Made by a program: the position numbers and the translations under genes. A DNA stretch of 33,118 bases, from assembly GCA_947474005.1 (NCBI GenBank), contig CANJHI010000045.1, positions 1-33,118 on the forward strand, written 5' to 3'. The stretch comes from Alphaproteobacteria bacterium. Its GTDB lineage: Bacteria; Pseudomonadota; Alphaproteobacteria; Reyranellales; Reyranellaceae. Positions 23,551-30,911 of this stretch are shown here, piece after piece. Under the pieces are notes generated by a model. That model worked only from the letters and a program-made list of their open reading frames with translations, made no database searches and was not told the DNA's origin. Position 1 is the first letter of the stretch. Each line of letters begins with the position of its first letter.

Positions 23551-24627
23551 ATGAAGACCTACGCGATTGCAGCCATCCCCGGCGACGGCATCGGCTCCGA
23601 GGTCGTCGACGCCGGCATAGAAGTGCTGGAGGCGGTGGCGAAGCGCGACGGCGGCTTTGCCGTTCGCGTCGACCGGTTCGATTGGGGCGGCGACTACTAC
23701 AAGAAGCACGGCCGCATGATGCCGGAGAACGGCCGTGACCTGATCCGCAAGCACGACGCCATCCTGTTCGGCTCGGCGGGCCATCCCGACATCCCCGACC
23801 ACATCACGCTGTGGGGGCTGCGGCTCGCCATCTGCCAGCCCTTCGACCAGTACGCCAACGTACGCCCGACGCGCGTGCTGCCCGGCATCACTTCGCCGCT
23901 GCGCGCCGTCAACGGCCCCGAGCTCGACTGGGTGATCGTGCGGGAGAACTCCGAAGGCGAATATGCCGGCGTCGGCGGCCGGGTCCATCAGGGCTCGCCA
24001 CTGGAAGCCGCCACGGACGTCGCCATGTTCACGCGCGCCGGCGTCGAGCGCATCATGCGCTTTGCCTTCCGCTTGGCCCGTTCGCGGCCGCGCAAGTTCC
24101 TGACGGTCGTCACCAAATCCAATGCGCAGCGCCACGCCATGGTGATGTGGGACGAGATCGCCGCCCAGATCGCCGCCGAGTTCCCCGACGTCAAATGGGA
24201 CAAGATGCTGGTCGACGCCATGACCATGCGCATGGTGATGCGGCCGCAGACCCTCGACACGATCGTGGCGACCAACCTCCATGCCGACATTCTGTCGGAC
24301 CTGGCTGCGGCGCTGGCCGGATCGCTCGGCATCGCGCCGACCGCGAACCTCAACCCGGAGCGCGCCTTTCCCTCGATGTTCGAGCCCATCCACGGTTCCG
24401 CCTTCGACATCATGGGCAAGGGCATTGCCAATCCGATCGGCACCTTCTGGTCCTCGGTCATGATGCTGGAGCATCTCGGCGAACAGGCGGCAGCGACCCG
24501 GCTCATGCAGGCGATCGAGAAGGTGACGGCGGACCGGCGCTTCCACACACCCGATCTCGGCGGCGCCGCGCGGACGGTCGACGTCACCGCCGCCGTCCTT
24601 GACGCCATCCAGGGCGCGAACGCCTGA
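23551..24627 (+). CDS. ttuC: Tartrate dehydrogenase/decarboxylase (isocitrate/isopropylmalate dehydrogenase family)
   Basis: A 358-residue Mn2+/NAD+-dependent beta-decarboxylating dehydrogenase. The start KTYAIAAIPGDGIGSEVVDAG and the motifs IVRENSEGEYAGVGG and TLWGLRLAICQPFDQYANVRPTR are characteristic of tartrate dehydrogenase rather than LeuB. The C-terminal EPIHGSAFDIMGKGIANPIGTFWS binds cofactor. It oxidises L-tartrate, and also acts on meso-tartrate and D-malate in known members. ATG 23551 is preferred because GGGGAAG lies 7 nt upstream; ATG 23545 is too close. It ends at 24627, just before a palindromic repeat. Confidence 0.9.
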   Translation: MKTYAIAAIPGDGIGSEVVDAGIEVLEAVAKRDGGFAVRVDRFDWGGDYYKKHGRMMPENGRDLIRKHDAILFGSAGHPDIPDHITLWGLRLAICQPFDQYANVRPTRVLPGITSPLRAVNGPELDWVIVRENSEGEYAGVGGRVHQGSPLEAATDVAMFTRAGVERIMRFAFRLARSRPRKFLTVVTKSNAQRHAMVMWDEIAAQIAAEFPDVKWDKMLVDAMTMRMVMRPQTLDTIVATNLHADILSDLAAALAGSLGIAPTANLNPERAFPSMFEPIHGSAFDIMGKGIANPIGTFWSSVMMLEHLGEQAAATRLMQAIEKVTADRRFHTPDLGGAARTVDVTAAVLDAIQGANA

Positions 24628-24641
24628 TCGTCCATCTGCTA

Positions 24642-24710
24642 TGAGCGCGCGGGACGCGCGCGGTCCGGAAGGCTCATGATCTTTTGGACCGCGCGCGTCC
24701 CGCGCGCTCA
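24642..24710. repeat. Interspersed nested-palindrome repeat, copy 2 (perfect 25-bp arms)
   Basis: 24642-24666 (TGAGCGCGCGGGACGCGCGC then GGTCC) is the exact reverse complement of 24686-24710, with a 19-nt loop. Arm ends (TGAGC, GGTCC) are the same as in the repeat at 11630-11700, though the cores differ. It lies between convergent ttuC and the GMC gene, and its right arm supplies the GMC stop codon. Confidence 0.93.
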
Positions 24711-26369
24711 GCCCGCGAGCAACAGATCGCTCGCCTTTTCGGCCACTGCGGTCACGGCGGCGTTGATCATCGCGGCCGGCAGGCCGGGCAGGATCGACGC
24801 ATCGATGACGCGCAGCCCGGCAATGCCTTTGACGCGAAGGGCTTCGTCGACGGCACCGCCGATCCGGCAGGTGCCGACGGGATGGTGGAACGAGTCAGTC
24901 GCCCGGCGGATGAAGTCGTGTCGGCCGGCGCGGTCGGTCCAGTCCGGGCCCGGGTAGATCTCCTTCGCGCGCCAGTCGTCGAACGCTTTGGCGGCGCCGA
25001 TGCCGCGCGCAATGTCGATGCCGCGCGCCAGAACCTCGATGTCGTCGGGCTCCGACAGGTAGTTCGGATCGATGAGCGCGGGCGCCAGCGGATTGCTCGA
25101 GGCGAGCGTCACGCTGCCCCGGCTGCGTGGCCGCAGGTGGCAGGGCACGAGGACATAGGCCGGCGAAGGCAGCGGCCCGACCGTCGGCCGGACGAACGGT
25201 AGCGACAGGCACATGATGACAAGGTCCGGACTCTCGTCGGGCTTCGACGGCGGCACATAGAGCAGGGCATCGGCGTGATTGTAGTGCGAGGCCGGAACGT
25301 CGCGACGCGCCTGGTAGGCGACGCCCGCCAGCAGCAGATGATCCTCCAGATGGCGGCCGACATCGGGCAGGTCGGCGGCGATGCCGATGCCGAGCGCGCG
25401 AAGTTCGTCGGCGGGCCCGATGCCCGACAGCATCAGCAGGCGCGGGGAATCGATCGCCCCGGCAGAGAGCAGGACTTCGACGTCGGGCCGCACGACACGC
25501 CCGGCCAGGCGCACACCCAGGCACCGTCCGCGCTCGATCTCCAGGCCGAGGACTGCCGTCCCGGCGAGCAGATCGACCTGCACGTCTTCGAGGCTGGCGA
25601 GGTACGCCGTCGCGGCGTCGTCGCGGCTGTGTGCCTTGATGCTGAGCTGGTTCCAGCCGACGCCCGTCGTGTTTTCGCCGCCGAGGTCGGCGGTCTTCGG
25701 GAAGCCCGATTGCTGCGCGGCGGCCATGAAGGCTTCGGCCACAGGCGTGCGATCCGTAACGTCCGCCAGCGACAGGACACCCAGGGGGCCGCTGCCGCCG
25801 CGCCAGCCACTGGCGCCGCCGGAAAAGGTCTCGGCACGCTTGAAGTAGGGCAGCAGGTCGGCGGAACGCCAGCCCGGCGGCCACCGGTCGTAGGCCGCCG
25901 GATGACCGCGTTGGTAGGCCAGCGCATTGATGATGCTCGAACCGCCCACCGCCTTGCCGCGCGGGCAGGTGATCGCGCGGCCGCCCAGCCCGGGTTGTGG
26001 CGTGGTCGTGTATCGCCAATCGAGTTCGCTGCCCTGCAGCCCTGGCCAGTCGGGCGGGACCGCAACGGCCGGCAGCGTGGCCGGACCGCCGGCCTCGATC
26101 AGGAGCACCCGCCGCCCGGCGCGGCCGAGCCGATGCGCCAGCACGCAACCCGCCGACCCGGCGCCGACGATCACGTCGTCATAAGCCGGGCGAAGCTGCT
26201 CGGGCGACTGCAGGGTGCGGACGCCCGAAGCCGCCCGGGCGGGCGAAGCGAGGCCCGACAAGGCGAGCCCACCGGCCACGGCAGTCCCGAGCGCCTGGCG
26301 TCGTTTCAGGTCGCCGCGTCCGACATCGCCACCGCTGCCGTCATCTCCGAACGATCGTGTTCCGCTCAT
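24708..26369 (-). CDS. GMC-family FAD-dependent oxidoreductase with Tat-like leader
   Basis: A 553-residue glucose-methanol-choline oxidoreductase. FAD-binding GAGSAG is at residues 69-74 with the ribose-binding Glu92 (LLIEAGG). The GMC signature CPRGKAVGGSSIINALAYQRG and the C-terminal FHHPVGTCRIGG (His495/496) and Asn536 form the active site. A leader precedes the domain: KRRQALGTAVAGGLALSGLASPARA, with Arg-Arg at 23-24, suggesting Tat export. Start is uncertain: ATG 26369 has AGGGTGG upstream, ATG 26396 is also possible. Substrate unknown; alcohol or sugar oxidation is typical. Stop TGA lies in the repeat at 24642-24710. Confidence 0.87.
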   Translation of the reverse strand: MSGTRSFGDDGSGGDVGRGDLKRRQALGTAVAGGLALSGLASPARAASGVRTLQSPEQLRPAYDDVIVGAGSAGCVLAHRLGRAGRRVLLIEAGGPATLPAVAVPPDWPGLQGSELDWRYTTTPQPGLGGRAITCPRGKAVGGSSIINALAYQRGHPAAYDRWPPGWRSADLLPYFKRAETFSGGASGWRGGSGPLGVLSLADVTDRTPVAEAFMAAAQQSGFPKTADLGGENTTGVGWNQLSIKAHSRDDAATAYLASLEDVQVDLLAGTAVLGLEIERGRCLGVRLAGRVVRPDVEVLLSAGAIDSPRLLMLSGIGPADELRALGIGIAADLPDVGRHLEDHLLLAGVAYQARRDVPASHYNHADALLYVPPSKPDESPDLVIMCLSLPFVRPTVGPLPSPAYVLVPCHLRPRSRGSVTLASSNPLAPALIDPNYLSEPDDIEVLARGIDIARGIGAAKAFDDWRAKEIYPGPDWTDRAGRHDFIRRATDSFHHPVGTCRIGGAVDEALRVKGIAGLRVIDASILPGLPAAMINAAVTAVAEKASDLLLAG

Positions 26370-26437
26370 GCCACCCTGCCGGTTCCCGGCGCTCATCCTC
26401 CCGAAGGGACGAACTCCCGGCAATCGGCGAGTGCCGA

Positions 26438-26460
26438 TGAACGCGCGGGAAGCGCGCGCC
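26438..26460. repeat. Interspersed repeat, single degenerate arm
   Basis: TGAACGCGCGGGAAGCGCGC, then GCC, closely resembles one arm of the repeat at 24642-24666. Only one arm is present. It sits between the nicotinamidase stop and the GMC start. Confidence 0.6.
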
Positions 26461-26465
26461 AGAAG

Positions 26466-27206
26466 CTAGGCGATGTCGCTCGCCTGGATGCGCTTCACGC
26501 CCGCATCCGTCATCTGCTTCCAGGCCGCCGCCAGCGAGCCGTTGAGATCGATGCCGCGCGTCGCATCCTCGATCACGTAGGCCGTGAAGCCGAGCTTGCG
26601 CGCATCCATCGCCGTCCACGCGACGCAGAAATCAGTGGCGAGCCCGGTCACGAACACGGTGTTGATGCCGCGCTCCTTCAGATAGCCGGCGAGACCGGTC
26701 ATGGTCTTGCCATCGGCCTCGACGAAAGCCGAGTAGCTGTCGACGTTCTTGTTGTGGCCCTTGCGGATGATGAGCGACGCCGTCGGCAGTTTCAGATCCT
26801 TGTGCAGGCCGGCGTCGTCGGAGCCCTGCACGCAGTGATCGGGCCACAGGACCTGCGTGCCGTAGGGCAGCGCCGTGGTCTCGAATGGCTTCTTGCCGGC
26901 ATGCGCGCTGGCGAACGAGGCGTGGCCCGGCGTGTGCCAGTCCTGCGTGACGACGATGTTCTCGAACGAGGCGGCGAGCTTGTTGATCACCGGCACGACC
27001 TCGGCGCCGCCCTTCACCGGCAGCGTGCCGCCGTCGATGAAGCAGTTCTGCACATCGACCACGATCAGCGCCGACTTGGCATCGGGCTTGATGGTGCCGG
27101 CGGCGCGCGCCTGATGCAGGCCGCCGAACCCGGCCGTGAGGCCGATGGCGGCGGTCGAACCCAGGAAGAGACGACGTGAGAGAGCGGGAGAAGCGATGAC
27201 TTGCAT
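26466..27206 (-). CDS. pncA: Nicotinamidase/isochorismatase family hydrolase with Tat signal
   Basis: A 246-residue PncA-like amidase. Catalytic Asp51 (IVVDVQNCF), Lys149 (IIRKGHNK) and Cys194 (ATDFCVAWTA) are present, with metal ligands Asp89, His91 and His95 in TQDWHTPGH. Nicotinamidase deamidates nicotinamide to nicotinate. ATG 27206 is chosen because GGAGG lies 7 nt upstream; it begins MQVIASPALSRRLFLGSTAAIGL, a clear Tat signal (SRRLFLG), cut near ARA. Known nicotinamidases are usually cytosolic, so an exported form is notable; it may instead hydrolyse another amide or salvage external nicotinamide. A GMC gene follows in the same direction, about 95 bp away. Confidence 0.85.
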   Translation of the reverse strand: MQVIASPALSRRLFLGSTAAIGLTAGFGGLHQARAAGTIKPDAKSALIVVDVQNCFIDGGTLPVKGGAEVVPVINKLAASFENIVVTQDWHTPGHASFASAHAGKKPFETTALPYGTQVLWPDHCVQGSDDAGLHKDLKLPTASLIIRKGHNKNVDSYSAFVEADGKTMTGLAGYLKERGINTVFVTGLATDFCVAWTAMDARKLGFTAYVIEDATRGIDLNGSLAAAWKQMTDAGVKRIQASDIA

Positions 27207-27332
27207 GGCGACCTCCAGGTAAGCGCAAACGCTAGCATTTTGCGGGGTTTCCGAGAAGCCGGGGCACTTCACCCTGACCCGATTCCAAGCCTCATTCGCT
27301 TATGCGGGCTTTTGCCTGTATAGGCTCCCGCC

Positions 27333-27515
27333 ATGACAACAGCAGCAATCGGCAAGCATATGGTCTGGGTGGAGAAGCCCAAGGGTGGCCGTCGCATCGG
27401 CATCGCCTACTCGACGCTCAAGGAAGCCCAGCTTCAGGCGGTTTCGCTCGAGCGGGACGGCTACTCGGTGATCGAGATCCTCCCCACCAGCCTGCCGAAA
27501 CCCAACCTCGTCTAG
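27333..27515 (+). CDS. Small conserved-looking protein, function unknown
   Basis: A 60-residue frame, MTTAAIGKHMVWVEKPKGGR to SLPKPNLV. It has balanced composition, with a GGRRIGIAYSTLKEAQLQAVSLERDGYSVIEILP core that suggests one small alpha/beta fold. I do not recognise a family. There is no clear Shine-Dalgarno; TATAGG at 27317-27322 could be a -10, implying a very short leader. It is divergent from the nicotinamidase gene. Third-position GC use looks like its neighbours, and no overlapping frame competes. Confidence 0.5.
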   Translation: MTTAAIGKHMVWVEKPKGGRRIGIAYSTLKEAQLQAVSLERDGYSVIEILPTSLPKPNLV

Positions 27516-27795
27516 GGTCGCCGCGAACCGAGTGCTTGCACTGCATGCATTTGCTCACGCAGATGTGATGAGCCGGTTCAGCAGGAAAATGCTATTGCTT
27601 CAGGCAGGCTGGCGGTGGGACCGCCCCAGTCTTTCTGCTTCGGACATGACCCTCCCGCGCACGCCGCGGGCAGACGCTCGAGGGCGAGGGTGTAGTTCAC
27701 ACGGATGGTACGTCACGCTAGGCCGGCACGAGTCCGCATTTGAGCCCGTCCCCACCGAGCACCGATAAGACTCGGAACGGACGCATCGCGCTACC

Positions 27796-27950
27796 TGTCA
27801 CAGGAATACTGTGACGGGTGCGCCGGGCTTGTGACATCTGAAGAAGAAACGACCTCTAAAAAGCCCGTGAAACAGGGCTCGGCCCGGACTCCGGGCAGGT
27901 GCGTGTCACAACATTTGTCACAACTTGGTGTGACACATTGGGATGTGACA
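27796..27950. repeat. Array of TGT(C/G)ACA heptamers
   Basis: TGTCACA at 27796, 27904 and 27916; TGTGACA at 27830, 27929 and 27944; and a one-off TGTGACG at 27810. The last four form two direct copies followed by two inverted copies, 12, 13 and 15 bp apart, so the block GTGTCACA...TGTGACAC (27903-27951) is a large dyad. It looks like an operator array, but no gene start is adjacent. Confidence 0.75.
27858..27879 (-). terminator. Rho-independent terminator downstream of mutY
   Basis: On the minus strand, AGCCC (27879-27875), an 8-nt loop, GGGCT (27866-27862), then a T-run to 27858. Stem is only 5 bp but placed about 110 nt after the mutY stop, with no other minus-strand gene between. Confidence 0.6.
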
Positions 27951-27987
27951 CGCGATCAGGACAATGGCTCTTCGGCGTGCGGGGAGC

Positions 27988-29040
27988 TTAGGCGAGGCTC
28001 GCCTTTTCGATCACCTTGCGCATCACGGTGGGCAGGGCGCGGTCGTCGAGGAGATCGAGGGTGCACCACGCGCCGCCGGGCACCAGCGTGGCCAGGCGGT
28101 CGGTGGTGGCGGTGGCGCGCGCCACGCTCAGTTCCAGGTGGAAGTGCGTAAACGTGTGCCGCACCAGCCCGTCGAGCAGCGTCCAGCGCGCCGGGACCGG
28201 CGGATCAGCCAGGGCATCGGCGGGGTTGAACTTGCCCTCGCGCCACGGGCTCGACGGCACCTCGTCCATGCCGCCCAAAAGCCCCTTGGGCGGGCGTTTG
28301 CGCAGCAGCACGGCACCGTCCTTGCGCGCCAGCACGAAGGCGAGGCCGCGCCGCGTCGGTTTTTCTGCCTTGGGTGAACGTCGCGGCAGGGTCTCGGCGA
28401 TGCCGAGTTTTAGCGCACGACAGCTGCGACTGAGCGGGCAGATGACGCAAAGCGGCTTGCGTGGGGTGCACACGGTTGCGCCGAGATCCATCATCGCCTG
28501 GGCGTAGTCGCCGGCGCGCTGGTCGGGCACGAGTTCGGCGGCGCGGGCGGTGATCTCGATCTTGGCGTCCGGCAGCGGCGTTTCGATCGCTTCCAGGCGG
28601 GCGATGACGCGTTCGACGTTGCCGTCGACCGCCGAGGCCTTGTGATCGAAGGCGATCGCGCGGATGGCGGCGGCGGTGTAGGGGCCGATGCCGGGCAGCG
28701 CGCGCAGGCCCGCTTCGTCCTCGGGGAAGCGACCGCCGCGCTCGGCCACGGCGCGGGCGCAGGCGTGCAGGTTGCGGGCGCGGGCGTAGTAGCCGAGGCC
28801 GGCCCAGGCCGAGAGAACGTCGTCCAGCGGGGCGGCGGCCAGCGCTTCGACGGTGGGCCAGCGTTTTACGAAGCGGCGGTAATAGTCGCCGACCGTGGCC
28901 ACCGTGGTCTGCTGCAGCATGATCTCCGACAGCCAGACCAGGTAGGGCACCGTGCGCTCACCGGGCGGCGCACGCCACGGCAGGGTGCGACGATGACGAT
29001 CGTACCAAGTGAGCAGCCGCAGGGCGTGGGTCATGGCCAT
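27988..29040 (-). CDS. mutY: A/G-specific adenine DNA glycosylase
   Basis: A 350-residue MutY, which removes adenine mispaired with 8-oxoguanine. Catalytic Glu39 (SEIMLQQT), helix-hairpin-helix LPGIGPYTAAAI (115-126) and Asp139 (VDGNV) are intact. The 4Fe-4S cluster cysteines are Cys191, Cys198, Cys201 and Cys207 (C-X6-C-X2-C-X5-C). The C-terminal ~120 residues form the NUDIX-like 8-oxoG recognition domain. Start ATG 29040 (or 29034). The start faces the DUF721 gene with only ~10 bp between start codons, so the promoters must lie inside the neighbouring coding regions. Confidence 0.95.
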   Translation of the reverse strand: MAMTHALRLLTWYDRHRRTLPWRAPPGERTVPYLVWLSEIMLQQTTVATVGDYYRRFVKRWPTVEALAAAPLDDVLSAWAGLGYYARARNLHACARAVAERGGRFPEDEAGLRALPGIGPYTAAAIRAIAFDHKASAVDGNVERVIARLEAIETPLPDAKIEITARAAELVPDQRAGDYAQAMMDLGATVCTPRKPLCVICPLSRSCRALKLGIAETLPRRSPKAEKPTRRGLAFVLARKDGAVLLRKRPPKGLLGGMDEVPSSPWREGKFNPADALADPPVPARWTLLDGLVRHTFTHFHLELSVARATATTDRLATLVPGGAWCTLDLLDDRALPTVMRKVIEKASLA

Positions 29041-29050
29041 GTAAGGAGGG

Positions 29051-30157
29051 GTGGCCTACCATAAGAAACGGAGTTTGAAAGGGTCCATGCGGGAAAACGG
29101 CTTCCGTGCCCTTGGCGGTCTTGCCCAGCGGCTCACGTCCGGCATCGCAAAAGGCCGTGGCGCCTCGATCGCGCGCCTGCGTGCCGAATGGTCGGCCATC
29201 GTCGGGCCCGACCTTTCCCGCACCACGCGTCCCGAGGCCCTGGTGGCGGGTCGTGGGGCCCGGAACTCGAGCGGCGCCGGCAAGGTGCTCCGGCTGCGTG
29301 TCTCAGGGGCCGCCGCGCTCGAAGTCCAGCACCAGACCGGCCAGATCGTGGAACGCGTAAATGCCTATTTCGGACACCGGATGGTCGACGATATCCGCCT
29401 GGTGCAGGGCGCCATCGGCCGGGCCCTGCCGCCGCCTGCGACGCCGGCGCCGGACCCGCAGACCGTGACCCAAGTGGCGGCCCGCGCCGCCGCTGTAGAA
29501 GACCCCGATCTCAGGGCGGCGCTGACACGGCTGGGTGCGCGCGTGGCCAATCGGCGCGGTGTTCTGATGGGGATGCTGGGCGCCCTGTTCGTAGGCGACG
29601 ATCTGCGCGCCCAGGAGTTGTCCCGCGCCAAGCTGCTGGAGCCGCTGCCCGGCGATCACATCCTGGGCGACCCGAAGGCGCCCAACGTCCTGATCGCCTA
29701 TGTCTCGTTTACCTGTCCGCACTGCGCCACCTTCTACATCGCGGTGCTGCCGACGCTGCGGCGAGAATGGATCGACACCGGCCGCCTAAAACTGATCCAC
29801 CGCCAGTTCCCGTCGGATATCTATGCCACCCGGGCGGCCCAGCTCGCCGAATGCGCGCCCCCGGACAAGTTCTACGCCATCTGCGATGCCCTGTTCCGGA
29901 ACCAGGTCGAGTGGATGACGGCGCCCGATCCGCTGGTCGACATGGTGGCCGCGCTGGCGGCCCAAGGCGTGACCCCGGAGAGCGCCCAGGCCTGCTTCGA
30001 CAACAACCTGGCTTTGGACAAAGTCGTGGCCGATGTGCAGTCCGGGCAGGCGCTCGGGGTGACGGCCACGCCGACCCTGTTCATCAACGAGCAAAACTAC
30101 GCGAATCCCGGCGGCATGGACGCCATCGCAGCGATTTTACGCCAAGTGGGACGGTAA
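29051..30157 (+). CDS. DUF721 (DciA-like) protein fused in frame to a DsbA-type thioredoxin protein
   Basis: One 368-residue frame covers two normally separate genes. Residues ~13-168 are DUF721: ASIARLRAEWSAIVGPDLSR and VLRLRVSGAAALEVQHQTGQIVERVNAYFG. The family's typical end (DPDLRAALTRLGARV) is reached at 151-165. There is no stop; instead NRRGVLMGMLGALFVG, a signal- or Tat-like start, leads into a DsbA domain with active site Cys222-Pro-His-Cys225 and cis-Pro341 (TATPTLF). DciA is a cytosolic helicase loader and DsbA an exported disulfide oxidase, so DsbA may be made from an internal start (GTG 29543 or ATG 29567). Start codon GTG 29051 is 1 nt from AAGGAGGG; ATG 29087 is an alternative. 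Confidence 0.85.
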   Translation: MAYHKKRSLKGSMRENGFRALGGLAQRLTSGIAKGRGASIARLRAEWSAIVGPDLSRTTRPEALVAGRGARNSSGAGKVLRLRVSGAAALEVQHQTGQIVERVNAYFGHRMVDDIRLVQGAIGRALPPPATPAPDPQTVTQVAARAAAVEDPDLRAALTRLGARVANRRGVLMGMLGALFVGDDLRAQELSRAKLLEPLPGDHILGDPKAPNVLIAYVSFTCPHCATFYIAVLPTLRREWIDTGRLKLIHRQFPSDIYATRAAQLAECAPPDKFYAICDALFRNQVEWMTAPDPLVDMVAALAAQGVTPESAQACFDNNLALDKVVADVQSGQALGVTATPTLFINEQNYANPGGMDAIAAILRQVGR

Positions 30158-30212
30158 TCGTTTGACTCCCCACAGGTGAAATTCCCAAGATGTAGTGGAG
30201 AGGATGACGGCA

Positions 30213-30872
30213 ATGAGGAATATCTTGATTGTCGCCGGAGGCGCCGTGGCAGTGGCCGCGATCGTCGCTGGCGTCTATTTCGGCACGCGCCCCCCGGCTC
30301 CGGGGCCGGCGCCGGTTGCCGTGGCGGCGACGGCCGACAAGGCTGCCCTCATGGCCGTCCAGCCCGGTGACCACGTCTTGGGCGACCCCAAGGCGCCCAT
30401 CACCATCATTGAATATGCCTCGCTCACCTGCTCGCACTGCGCCCATTTCCACACCCAGATCCTGCCCGATCTGAAGAAGAAGTGGATCGACACCGGCAAG
30501 GTGAAGCTGGTCTATCGAGACTACCCGCTCGACCAGATCGCGGTGAAGGCGGCCCAGATCGCCGAATGCGCCGGCAACGACAAATACTTCGGCGTCATCG
30601 ACATCATTTTCCGCGGCCAACCGCAGTGGGCGACGGGCGCCGATCCGATCGCCGAACTCTCCAAGCCACTGCGCATCGCGGGCCTGGGCGAGGCCGAGAT
30701 CAAGGCCTGCCTCGCCAACGACGCCATGATGGCGCCCGTGCTCAACGATTACCGCAGCGGCGAGGCGCTCGGCGTCAATGCGACGCCGACCCTGTTCATT
30801 GGCGGCAAGCTCTATCGCGGCTCGCGTTCGGTCGAGGATATCGACAGTGAACTCGGCAAAATCGCCAAATAA
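30213..30872 (+). CDS. DsbA-family thiol:disulfide interchange protein, membrane-anchored
   Basis: A 219-residue protein. ATG 30213 is preferred because GGAGAGG lies 9 nt upstream. It begins MRNILIVAGGAVAVAAIVAGVYFG, an uncleaved membrane anchor or signal, then a Pro/Ala linker (26-40). The thioredoxin-like domain has a Cys73-Ser-His-Cys76 active site (LTCSHCAHFH), cis-Pro in NATPTLF, and an inserted helical domain. It is a close relative of the DsbA part of the preceding gene (shared PGDH-LGDPKAP and KxxWIDTG segments), so the two arose by tandem duplication. The CSHC motif differs from CPHC of classical DsbA. It lies 39 bp before smc. Confidence 0.92.
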   Translation: MRNILIVAGGAVAVAAIVAGVYFGTRPPAPGPAPVAVAATADKAALMAVQPGDHVLGDPKAPITIIEYASLTCSHCAHFHTQILPDLKKKWIDTGKVKLVYRDYPLDQIAVKAAQIAECAGNDKYFGVIDIIFRGQPQWATGADPIAELSKPLRIAGLGEAEIKACLANDAMMAPVLNDYRSGEALGVNATPTLFIGGKLYRGSRSVEDIDSELGKIAK

Positions 30873-30911
30873 GTAACCAGACAAGTAAGTAACAGACAGG
30901 GCGTGGTGTAG

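Larger units (their letters stand above)
27516..27987. other. 472-bp gap between convergent genes, no convincing gene
   Basis: The stretch is more AT-rich than its neighbours in places and lacks a credible coding frame. It contains a GGCGGT-GGG-ACCGCC hairpin near 27610-27625, a minus-strand terminator at 27858-27879, a 7-1-7 palindrome GCCCGGACTCCGGGC at 27882-27896, and an array of TGTSACA heptamers (27796-27950). I see no tRNA or other known RNA. Confidence 0.7.

Noticed and set aside
25275..27179. 634-residue + strand frame over GMC and nicotinamidase genes
   Set aside because: Antisense shadow; both minus-strand genes have complete catalytic motifs and good starts.
27796..27950. CRISPR array
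   Set aside because: Repeats are 7 bp, occur in both orientations, and spacers are irregular.
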